Positions 1 to 6,232 of a stretch of 11,664 bases of DNA are shown here, piece by piece; within the stretch, counting starts at the first letter, position 1, and every line of letters begins with the position of its first letter. The notes beneath the pieces were generated by a model that saw nothing but the letters and a program-made list of their open reading frames with translations, ran no database searches and was not told the origin of the DNA. The position numbers and the translations under genes were made by a program. This stretch comes from Candidatus Halomonas stercoripullorum (GTDB lineage Bacteria > Pseudomonadota > Gammaproteobacteria > Pseudomonadales > Halomonadaceae). Where the stretch lies: assembly GCA_019114645.1 (NCBI GenBank), contig DXFC01000008.1, forward strand, positions 1 to 11,664, written 5' to 3'.

Positions 1-155
1 GTGGGTACGAAGTCGACGCCATCCTCATACTCATGTGCGGGTGTCTTGAAGTCAGGGTCGAGACGAAAAATACGGGTTGCGATGAAACGGGAATACACGA
101 GATACCCCGCGACCATTCCACCGAGACCCAAGATGAGCAGGATAATGGCACTCAT
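1..155 (-). CDS. cstA: CstA family carbon starvation transporter, N-terminal part (runs off the window)
   Basis: The minus strand reads from an ATG at 155-153 for 51 codons without a stop to the window edge. The protein starts MSAIILLILGLGGMVAGYLV, one membrane helix (about residues 2-20). It continues with a basic stretch (SRFIATRIFRLDP) and then FKTPAHEYEDGVDFVPT. The segment RIFRLDPDFKTPAHEYEDG is the hallmark N-terminus of CstA/BtsT-type transporters, inner-membrane proteins of about 500-700 residues that take up peptides or pyruvate during carbon limitation. A clear AAGGAG ribosome site (166-171) lies 10 bases before the ATG. Only the first 51 residues are present, so the substrate cannot be assigned. 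The gene is divergent from the sensor operon that starts at 484, which suggests shared control by carbon supply (inference). Confidence 0.85.
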   Translation of the reverse strand, partial: MSAIILLILGLGGMVAGYLVYSRFIATRIFRLDPDFKTPAHEYEDGVDFVP

Positions 156-191
156 TGTTGGACGACTCCTTGCTAAAGGAAGTTGTTAGTC

Positions 192-219
192 TTTTTAAGC
201 GTTCGCATGTTTCGCGCAA
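192..219 (-). promoter_or_regulatory. Possible promoter of the cstA-like gene
   Basis: On the minus strand, TTGCGC (214-219) is followed after 16 bases by TAAAAA (192-197), a fair sigma-70 pair. This would give a leader of about 30 bases before the start codon at 155. The -10 box is a weak match, so this is a candidate only. Confidence 0.3.
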
Positions 220-235
220 CACCGGGAGGGCCAAT

Positions 236-257
236 GCTGAAACAGGTAATTTTCAGC
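236..257. repeat. Perfect 7-bp inverted repeat (hairpin or operator) in the divergent control region
   Basis: GCTGAAA (236-242) and TTTCAGC (251-257) are exact inverted copies around an 8-base loop. The loop holds CAGGTAAT (243-250), which recurs at 272-279. No T-tract follows on either strand, so it does not look like a terminator. It lies just upstream of the possible cstA promoter and could be an operator or upstream activator site (inference). Confidence 0.4.
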
Positions 258-355
258 GCTCCCCCTTTCGCCAGGTAATGCTTTAACCAGCCTGGAAAGA
301 ATGCGCAGCAGCCGGCAACAAGTCCACCCCTTTAGTTCAACACTTCAGTTAACTT

Positions 356-424
356 ACACCTAAAGTCGTAGCCGCAAGGTGTCGCATTATGAGGTGTCCA
401 TGCAAAAGGTCACCCCCCAAGGTC
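356..424. repeat. Cluster of AGGTGT/AGGTC repeats at about 15-bp spacing
   Basis: AGGTGTC occurs at 377-383 and again at 392-398. AGGTC follows at 407-411 and again at 420-424. Start-to-start distances are 15, 15 and 13 bases. An inverted copy, ACACCT, lies at 356-361 and pairs with AGGTGT at 377-382 across 15 bases. A further AGGTGT at 473-478 doubles as the ribosome site of the gene at 484. The regular spacing, in the non-coding region before an operon, looks like a multi-site binding region for a transcription factor. No known factor was recognised. Confidence 0.4.
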
Positions 425-453
425 GTACAGCCGCCGCGCCCGCCACGCGTTAG
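400..453 (+). CDS. Possible 17-residue leader peptide
   Basis: ATG at 400 opens a short frame ending in TAG at 451-453 and coding MQKVTPQGRTAAAPATR. GAGG at 391-394 lies five bases upstream of the ATG. The frame overlaps the AGGT repeat cluster and stops 30 bases before the start of the 95-residue membrane protein. A GC-rich inverted repeat (CCGCCA / TGGCGG, about 440-461) covers its end. It could be a translated leader, but a frame this short with an ordinary ribosome site is easily a chance event. Confidence 0.15.
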   Translation: MQKVTPQGRTAAAPATR

Positions 454-483
454 GCTGGCGGCAAGCTACAGTAGGTGTTTTTT

Positions 484-771
484 ATGCAAACCATTATTCT
501 CCATATCTCTTTGGCCGGTGCTTTCGGTGCCTTTATCGGCCTGCTGTTCCGTCTGGTACGCCGGTCGCGCGAGGAGCGTGCCCACGTTTATACCCTAGTG
601 GGCCTGGTGGCAGGCCTGACAGCTTATGTGATCTTTTTTTTGCTGGCCCAGACCACGGGGGCTCCGGTCTGGTTGCTACCCCTGCTCATCCTCCTTCAAG
701 TATGGTTATGGCTGGGTCCATTGGGGCCCAAGTATTTGCGCACCGGTAATAACCGGGATACGCCACGTTAA
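484..771 (+). CDS. Small hypothetical membrane protein, first gene of the sensor operon
   Basis: This gene codes for 95 residues, using the ATG at 484. An in-frame GTG at 475 is also possible but lies within the likely ribosome site (AGGTG, 473-477). Three hydrophobic segments are visible: about residues 3-24, 36-56 and 61-80. The loop after the first is strongly basic (RLVRRSREERAH), which suggests a cytoplasmic loop, and the C-terminal tail is polar (KYLRTGNNRDTPR). No family is recognised and no catalytic motif is visible. It lies 48 bases upstream of a receiver gene, on the same strand as the rest of the signalling set, so it may be a membrane partner of that system. That role is inferred from position only. 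Confidence 0.75.
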   Translation: MQTIILHISLAGAFGAFIGLLFRLVRRSREERAHVYTLVGLVAGLTAYVIFFLLAQTTGAPVWLLPLLILLQVWLWLGPLGPKYLRTGNNRDTPR

Positions 772-784
772 GCTGTTAATAAAA

Positions 785-806
785 TATAAGTACGTTAAAA
801 GTACGT
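785..806 (+). promoter_or_regulatory. AT-rich leader with a -10-like box and a tandem AAGTACGT repeat
   Basis: The 48-base gap between the 95-residue membrane protein gene and the receiver gene is AT-rich, unlike its surroundings. It holds TATAAG (785-790), a good -10 match with no clear -35 box at the expected distance. It also holds two copies of AAGTACGT (788-795 and 799-806), 11 bases apart, about one helical turn. The receiver's ribosome site (AGAGGAG, 807-813) follows at once. An internal promoter with an overlapping operator is possible. Confidence 0.3.
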
Positions 807-819
807 AGAGGAGTCATCC

Positions 820-1191
820 ATGGCCAAGGTGCTGGTGGTAGACGATGAACCAAACATCGTGCTGTCGCTGGAGTTCCTGATGCAGCAGGCCGGCTTTGAG
901 GTGGAAACTGCCGAGGATGGCGTTACCGCGCTCGCCAAGGTGGAGGCCGCTCCGCCAGACCTGATTCTGCTCGATATCAGCTTGCCGGGTATCAGCGGCT
1001 TCGACGTGCTGGAACAGCTGCGTCAAGAGCCGCTCTACGCCAGGCTCCCGATCATCATGCTGACCGCCCATGGCCGCGAGGTGGAGAAGGAAAAAGGTTT
1101 GGCGCTTGGAGCCGATGACTATGTCACCAAGCCGTTCTCGACACAGGCGCTGGTCGAGAAGGTACAGGCGCTGCTCGCTGAGGGAACGTGA
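820..1191 (+). CDS. CheY-like stand-alone response regulator receiver
   Basis: This is a 123-residue single-domain receiver. The signature residues are complete: the acidic pocket D8-D9 (VLVVDDEPN), phospho-acceptor D52 (LILLDISLPG), T82 (MLTAHG) and K104 (DDYVTKPFS). There is no DNA-binding or enzymatic output domain, so it should act through protein contacts, as CheY or Spo0F do, after phosphorylation in the cytoplasm. The ATG at 820 is preceded by AGAGGAG at 6 bases. The next gene, the pseudokinase-exonuclease, starts 13 bases after its stop, and the SLC5-type histidine kinase lies in the same operon. That kinase lacks a receiver of its own, so this protein is its most likely phosphorylation partner (inference). 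Confidence 0.93.
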   Translation: MAKVLVVDDEPNIVLSLEFLMQQAGFEVETAEDGVTALAKVEAAPPDLILLDISLPGISGFDVLEQLRQEPLYARLPIIMLTAHGREVEKEKGLALGADDYVTKPFSTQALVEKVQALLAEGT

Positions 1192-1204
1192 TGGAGAAGG
1201 CAGG

Positions 1205-3265
1205 ATGTTAGGGAGCAAACTGCCCAAGCGTCATCGTCTTATCGGCCTGTGGCTGATGCTCAGTATCGTCAGCGTCTTTGGGGGTGCGATCTTTGCCGCC
1301 TGGCTCGATAGCTTGTTCCAGCCTACCGGCTTTGCACGCATTGCGCTCTGGCTGGGTTGTTTTTCAGGCGGAGGTACGATTTTCCTGGTCGGACTGCTGC
1401 TTGAACGTATGCTGTTCACTCCCCTGCGTCACTTACAGGTTCAGCTGGCCCGCCTGGTGGCCAACCCCGATGCGCGTGACGACTATCCGCCGGCAGGCTG
1501 GCTGAGTGGCCTGGGCCCCGATCTGATGCGGGTACGCGACGCCTGGCGTAGCGACCGGACGCGCCTGGCCACCGCCCACGTCGAGGGGGCGCGTAGTGCC
1601 GCGCGCATACGCCAGGAGCTCGAAACCCTGCTGCAGGTGCTCGACACACCCCTGCTGCTATGTGATAACCATCGTCGTTTGCTGCTGTTCAACCAGGCAG
1701 CGGAAGTCCTGTTTGAGGACCATCCCGGCCTTGGCCTAGGCAAGCGGCTGGACACCTTATTACCGGTAGCAAGCCTGCAGGACTCGCTTAACCACCTGCC
1801 CGCAGAGGGTGCACCGCGCGAGCTGTTGATACCGGGTGGTGAACGCTGGTTACACGTCACGCTACGCCGCGTCCCTCATAGCAATGGTGAAACTCTACTA
1901 ACCCTGACCGATGCCACCGCCGCCTGGAACAGTGAAATGGGCGCTCGCGCCGGTCTCATTGAGCGTATGGCACCGTTGCGTCAGCATAGTGCTAGCCTCA
2001 CCAGTGCCACCGCGGCCCTCGCCAGCGCACGCTTCGCTCCCGCTATCGATGACTCCCTGCGTCAGCGACTGGAGGCGGTAGTCGCAGAAGAGAGCCATGC
2101 CCTGAGCGAGGAGATCGAGAAGCTAAGCCAGTTGATAGAGGCCATGCAACAACAGGGAGAGCGGCTGGTCCCCCTGTGGTCCAACGACCTTTGGCAATCG
2201 CTCAACGAGCGCCTTGCTGAACGCACCATTCGGGTCATTCCCATCGGCATTCCGGCTTGGTTCAAAGGCGACGCACCGGGCTTACTGGTAATGCTGGAAA
2301 CCTTGCTGGCACAACTCGCCACCCACACGGGAACCCACCATTTCGAAGGCGAGGTGCTGCTGGGCAACCGTCGTGTTTATCTTGATCTTGTCTGGCCTGG
2401 CCGGCCGGTACCGCAGCGCGAGTTCGCTACCTGGAGCGAGTTGCGCCTAGAAGCACTGCCACTGGCACCGCGTGTCAGTGACTTACTGCGCCAGCATGCC
2501 AGCGACGCCTGGAGCCTGGCCGATGCCGACGGCCGATATGCCCGCCTGCGTCTGCCGTTACCCGCAATAGAGCGAGTTGGTGCGCCGCCCGACCAACTGC
2601 CACCGCGTCCCGAATTTCACGATTTCGGCATCGCCCAACTGCCGCCACCGGATGCCGAGCTGGCACGCTGTCCGCTGCGGGCGCTGGAGGTGGTCGCATT
2701 TGACACTGAGACGACCGGCCTGGATTTACGTCGCGGTGATACCGCCATCAGCCTTGGCGCCTGCCGCATCGTCAATAGCCGCTTGCTGGCCAGCGATAGC
2801 TTCGACATGCGCATCGACCCCGGCAGGCCGATTTCGCCCGCCAGCACAACGATCCATGGTCTCACCGATGATGATGTGGCAGGCGCACCACCGCTGGCCG
2901 TGGTGCTGCCCCGTTTTCGTGATTATGTTGGTGATGCGGTGCTGTTGGCGCACAATGCCTCCTTCGACCTGCGGGCCCTGCAGGCAAGCGGTACGGCGCT
3001 TAGCATGCCGGTTCTTGATACCCTGCTGATCTCCCGCGCCCTGGATGAGAGCCTCGACGGCCATGACCTGGATACCCTGGCGGAGCGCTACGGCTTGAGT
3101 TTCCCACCGGGAACCCGGCATACGGCCCTGGGGGATGCGCGGGTCACTGCCGAACTATGGCTGGCGCTGCTCAAACGTCTTGAGGCACGGGGGATCGACA
3201 CCCTGGAACAAGCGCTGACGCTCCAGGCGAGTGCCTTTGACCGGAAGGAGGATGCTTGCTCATGA
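1205..3265 (+). CDS. Membrane-anchored degenerate histidine kinase fused to a DEDDh 3'-5' exonuclease
   Basis: The protein has 686 residues from the ATG at 1205 (GGAG at 1193-1196). Order of parts: two membrane helices (about 12-34 and 44-66), a HAMP-like linker, a PAS-like fold (about 140-235), a helical-pair region (about 244-316), an ATPase-like region (about 330-453), a proline-rich linker, and a DnaQ-type exonuclease (about 495-670). The exonuclease has all catalytic residues: D500 and E502 (FDTETTGL), D588 (HNASFD), H639 and D644 (HTALGDA). The kinase part is broken. Against the kinase at 3465-6182, the phospho-acceptor His falls on A256, the N-box Asn residues on T366 and Q370, the G1 Asp on W397, and no G2 glycines remain. 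It is related to DnaQ-like 'exonuclease' proteins found near acetate permease genes in pseudomonads (recalled). It should be an inner-membrane protein with a cytoplasmic nuclease. Substrate is unknown. Its TGA overlaps the next ATG. Confidence 0.88.
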   Translation: MLGSKLPKRHRLIGLWLMLSIVSVFGGAIFAAWLDSLFQPTGFARIALWLGCFSGGGTIFLVGLLLERMLFTPLRHLQVQLARLVANPDARDDYPPAGWLSGLGPDLMRVRDAWRSDRTRLATAHVEGARSAARIRQELETLLQVLDTPLLLCDNHRRLLLFNQAAEVLFEDHPGLGLGKRLDTLLPVASLQDSLNHLPAEGAPRELLIPGGERWLHVTLRRVPHSNGETLLTLTDATAAWNSEMGARAGLIERMAPLRQHSASLTSATAALASARFAPAIDDSLRQRLEAVVAEESHALSEEIEKLSQLIEAMQQQGERLVPLWSNDLWQSLNERLAERTIRVIPIGIPAWFKGDAPGLLVMLETLLAQLATHTGTHHFEGEVLLGNRRVYLDLVWPGRPVPQREFATWSELRLEALPLAPRVSDLLRQHASDAWSLADADGRYARLRLPLPAIERVGAPPDQLPPRPEFHDFGIAQLPPPDAELARCPLRALEVVAFDTETTGLDLRRGDTAISLGACRIVNSRLLASDSFDMRIDPGRPISPASTTIHGLTDDDVAGAPPLAVVLPRFRDYVGDAVLLAHNASFDLRALQASGTALSMPVLDTLLISRALDESLDGHDLDTLAERYGLSFPPGTRHTALGDARVTAELWLALLKRLEARGIDTLEQALTLQASAFDRKEDACS

Positions 3266-3462
3266 CTGCCCCTAACCGTCAGGCTCGACTTATTGCCCTG
3301 GTAATGCTGGCGGCGCTGCTCTTTTCCCCCCCTCTGGTGGTGATTGTGGATCGCCCGCCCAGCGCGGGTCTCTCCTGGTTACCGCTCTACCTGTTCGCCG
3401 TATGGACGGTGGTGATCGGCCTGGCCGCCTGGCTGCTGGAGCACCGCCACAAGGAGCGCTGA
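3262..3462 (+). CDS. 66-residue two-helix membrane protein coupled to the transporter-kinase
   Basis: The ATG at 3262 overlaps the stop of the exonuclease gene (ATGA). AGGAGG (3246-3251) lies 10 bases upstream. The protein has two hydrophobic segments (about residues 10-28 and 38-58), joined by a short loop with VDRPPSAG, and a basic tail (EHRHKER). Its stop is two bases before the start of the SLC5-type kinase. Small two-helix proteins encoded just before SLC5-family transporters are a known theme: YjcH before ActP, DUF3311 proteins before symporters, CbrX before CbrA. I did not identify the exact family. An accessory or stabilising subunit of the transporter-kinase, with coupled translation, is likely (inference). 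A TTG at 3256 in the same frame is a less likely start. Confidence 0.8.
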   Translation: MTAPNRQARLIALVMLAALLFSPPLVVIVDRPPSAGLSWLPLYLFAVWTVVIGLAAWLLEHRHKER

Positions 3463-3464
3463 GC

Positions 3465-6182
3465 ATGAGAACCGATCCGCTCGTTCTCACTGTTGCCTTC
3501 GGCTATCTGGCACTGCTCTTCGTGATTGCCGCCTGGGGCGACCGGCGTGCCGAGCAAGGCCGTTCGGTGATCGGTTCACCTACCGTTTATGCGCTCTCCA
3601 TTGCCGTCTATTGCACCGCCTGGACCTTCTACGGCAGCGTCGGGCGAGCCGCTGAATTCGGCCCCAGTTTTCTGCTCATCTATCTGGGCCCTACGCTGGC
3701 CATGCTGCTGGCGCCGCTCTTGATCCGCAAGATGGTGCGAATCGCCAGTACCCAGCGCATCACTTCGATTGCCGACTTCATCAGTGCTCGCTACGGCAAA
3801 AGCTCCAGCCTCGGCGCGCTGGTTGCATTGATTGCGCTGATTTGCACCACACCCTATATCGCCTTGCAGCTCAAGGCGATCACCCTGAGCCATGCAGTAC
3901 TGGTCAACTATCCTCAGCCACCCGAGCTAAGCTTGGCCGAGGAAGCGTTCTGGATCGACAAATCGTTCTGGGTGGCGCTGGTGCTGGCGGTGTTCATCAT
4001 CCTGTTCGGTACCCGTCACCTGGACGCCAGTGAGCGCCATGAAGGCATGGTGGCAGCCATTGCCTTTGAGTCGCTGGTCAAGCTGGTGGCGTTTCTCACC
4101 GTCGGCATCTTTGTCGTCTTTGTGTTGTTCAATGGTCCCGCGGATCTGTTTCGCCAGGTAGCGGATACCCCCGAGCTGGTCAGCGCCTTGAGCCTGGAGG
4201 CCGTCCCCGGTGGTGCCGTGGGCTGGGTGGGCACCCTGGTGCTGGCCTTCCTGACGTTTCTTACCTTGCCGCGCCAGTTTCAGGTGCTGGTGGTGGAGAA
4301 CGTCGACGAGCGTCACCTCACCCGTGCCAGCTGGCTGTTCCCGCTTTACCTGGTGGCGATCAATCTGTTCGTGATCCCCATTGCCATGGCCGGAGTGCTG
4401 CTGCCCATGGGGAATAGCGATCCCGACAGCCTGGTGCTGACCCTGCCGCTCGCCGCCGGCATGGACGGCATTCCGTTGCTGGTCTTTATCGGCGGGCTCT
4501 CCGCGGCGACCAGTATGGTAATCGTCGAGACAATCGCTCTCTCGACCATGGTGAGTAACCAGTTGGTGATGCCACTACTGCTGCGATCCAAGCATCTGCA
4601 TTTAAGCTCCCAGGGAGAGCTGGCCGGGTGGCTGCTGGGCATTCGCCGTATCGCCATCGTGCTGATCCTGCTGATGGGGTATCTCTATCACGCTTTGATC
4701 GGTGACTCCTACAGCCTGGTCACCATCGGTCTGGTGTCGTTTGTGGGGGCCAGCCAGTTCGCTCCGGCCATGCTGATCGGCATGTACTGGCGCGGGGCAA
4801 CACGCCTCGGTGCCTCATTGGGTCTGCTGGCCGGCTTCGTGGTCTGGTTTTATACCCTGCTGCTACCCGGCTTTGCCCAGTCCGGCTGGCTCGACGATAC
4901 CTTCCTCACCCAGGGGCCCTTCGGCCTGGAGTGGCTGCGGCCCTATATGCTGTTCGGCCTGGATGGTTTCGATATCTACAGCCACGCGTTGCTGTGGAGC
5001 ATGCTGGTCAACGCCGGGCTGCTGGTCGGCGTTTCGCTCTTTACCCGTCAGACCCCGGTGGAACAGACCCAGGCGGCGCTATTCACCGAAGCCATGAACC
5101 CAGGGTTGCAGAACACCCCGCTATGGCGCGGCCAGACCACCCGTGGCGAACTCAAAAGCCTGCTCAATCGCTACCTTGGAGCCGGAGCTACCGCTCGTAT
5201 TCTGGCCGAGCCCCAGGGCGAGAAGAGCGATGACTCCCCCGCTCCTCCGGTGCTTATCGCCCGGGCGGAACAGGCGCTTTCCGGCGCTTTGGGTAGTGCT
5301 TCGGCCCGGGTGTTGATCAATTCGGTGGTGCGCGGCGAGGCCCTCGACCTGGAATCGATCCTCAGCATTCTGGATACCACCTCGCAAACCCTGGAATACA
5401 ACCGTAGCCTGGAGCAGAAATCCAACGAGCTTGCCCGGATCGGCGAAGAACTGCGCGCCGCCAACGAGCGCCTGCGCGAGCTTGACCGCCTCAAGGATGA
5501 GTTCGTCGCCATGGTGAGCCACGAATTGCGCACGCCGCTCACCTCGATCCGTGCCTTCGCCGAGATCCTGCGTGATGGCAAGGATCTTCCCGAGGAGAAA
5601 CGGGTGCACTTCCTGGAGGTCGTGGTGCTGGAGAGTCAGCGGCTGTCACGATTGATCGAAGAGATACTTGATCTTGCCCGGCTGGAGGGCGGTCGCCTGA
5701 CCCTGAATCCGCAGCCCATCGATCTGGTGGCGCTGACCCGGCAGAGTGTTAACGCGGTACACCATCTGCAGCAAGAGCGCGGTGTCACCCTGGAGGTTGT
5801 ACTGGACTTTGAGCAAGCGCCGGTCGTGGGTGATCCGGACCGTCTGGAACAGGTAATCATCAACCTGCTCGATAACGCCAGTAAATTCGCCGATTCCGAG
5901 GAGCCGAAAGTACGCTTGCATCTGAGCCGGCATCGCAAGCATTTCCGCTTGAGTGTCGAGGACAACGGCCCCGGCATCGGCCCTGCAGAGCGCGAAAGGG
6001 TGTTCGAAAAGTTTCACCAGATCAAGCTCTACGGCGAAACCCTCGGCCGCCCCAGAGGCAGCGGGCTGGGACTCCCCATCAGCCGTGGTATTGTCACTCA
6101 TCTGGGTGGCAAGCTCTGGGCCAGTGATGCACCCGCCCTCAAGGGAGCCTGTCTGGTCATGGAGCTGCCTTGCGCAGATTGA
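3465..6182 (+). CDS. SLC5 transporter-like sensor histidine kinase (SLC5-STAC-HisKA-HATPase)
   Basis: The protein has 905 residues from the ATG at 3465 (AAGGAG at 3451-3456). Residues 1 to about 535 are a many-helix sodium/solute symporter domain of the SLC5 type, with the conserved TSIADFISARYG at 100-111. A STAC-like segment follows (RGELKSLLNRYLGAG, about 555-590), then a coiled coil (about 635-680). The kinase core has H686 in MVSHELRTPL, the N box NLLDN at 800-804, G1 DNGPGIG from D833, FEKFHQ, and G2 GSGLGL at 865-870. All are intact. CbrA and CrbS share this plan and control carbon-source and acetate use, but they carry PAS and, in CrbS, a receiver, both absent here. It probably senses or transports a small organic solute at the inner membrane and phosphorylates the receiver encoded at 820. 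The solute cannot be read from sequence. Calling it cbrA or crbS would go too far. Confidence 0.93.
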   Translation: MRTDPLVLTVAFGYLALLFVIAAWGDRRAEQGRSVIGSPTVYALSIAVYCTAWTFYGSVGRAAEFGPSFLLIYLGPTLAMLLAPLLIRKMVRIASTQRITSIADFISARYGKSSSLGALVALIALICTTPYIALQLKAITLSHAVLVNYPQPPELSLAEEAFWIDKSFWVALVLAVFIILFGTRHLDASERHEGMVAAIAFESLVKLVAFLTVGIFVVFVLFNGPADLFRQVADTPELVSALSLEAVPGGAVGWVGTLVLAFLTFLTLPRQFQVLVVENVDERHLTRASWLFPLYLVAINLFVIPIAMAGVLLPMGNSDPDSLVLTLPLAAGMDGIPLLVFIGGLSAATSMVIVETIALSTMVSNQLVMPLLLRSKHLHLSSQGELAGWLLGIRRIAIVLILLMGYLYHALIGDSYSLVTIGLVSFVGASQFAPAMLIGMYWRGATRLGASLGLLAGFVVWFYTLLLPGFAQSGWLDDTFLTQGPFGLEWLRPYMLFGLDGFDIYSHALLWSMLVNAGLLVGVSLFTRQTPVEQTQAALFTEAMNPGLQNTPLWRGQTTRGELKSLLNRYLGAGATARILAEPQGEKSDDSPAPPVLIARAEQALSGALGSASARVLINSVVRGEALDLESILSILDTTSQTLEYNRSLEQKSNELARIGEELRAANERLRELDRLKDEFVAMVSHELRTPLTSIRAFAEILRDGKDLPEEKRVHFLEVVVLESQRLSRLIEEILDLARLEGGRLTLNPQPIDLVALTRQSVNAVHHLQQERGVTLEVVLDFEQAPVVGDPDRLEQVIINLLDNASKFADSEEPKVRLHLSRHRKHFRLSVEDNGPGIGPAERERVFEKFHQIKLYGETLGRPRGSGLGLPISRGIVTHLGGKLWASDAPALKGACLVMELPCAD

Positions 6183-6232
6183 CAGCCATTTCCTTGACCA
6201 CGGCCAACGCCGCTGCAAACCCGCCAGCAGGG

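Noticed and set aside
240..310. Sigma-54 promoter before cstA or the operon
   Set aside because: GG and GC pairs were found but none with the required 10-base spacing on either strand.
1070..1204. Longer start for the pseudokinase-exonuclease inside the receiver gene
   Set aside because: The extra 45 residues are arginine-rich out-of-frame translation of the receiver. The ATG at 1205 has its own GGAG site and directly precedes the first membrane helix.
814..1227. 137-codon open frame on the minus strand
   Set aside because: It covers the receiver gene in antisense and has no recognisable protein features.
5646..6218. 190-codon open frame on the minus strand
   Set aside because: It is antisense to the kinase ATPase core. 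Shadow frame only.
6183..6232. Possible bidirectional terminator between the kinase and nucleotidyltransferase genes
   Set aside because: Only weak, short GC stems (for example CCCGCCAGCAGGG) and no T-tract on either strand.
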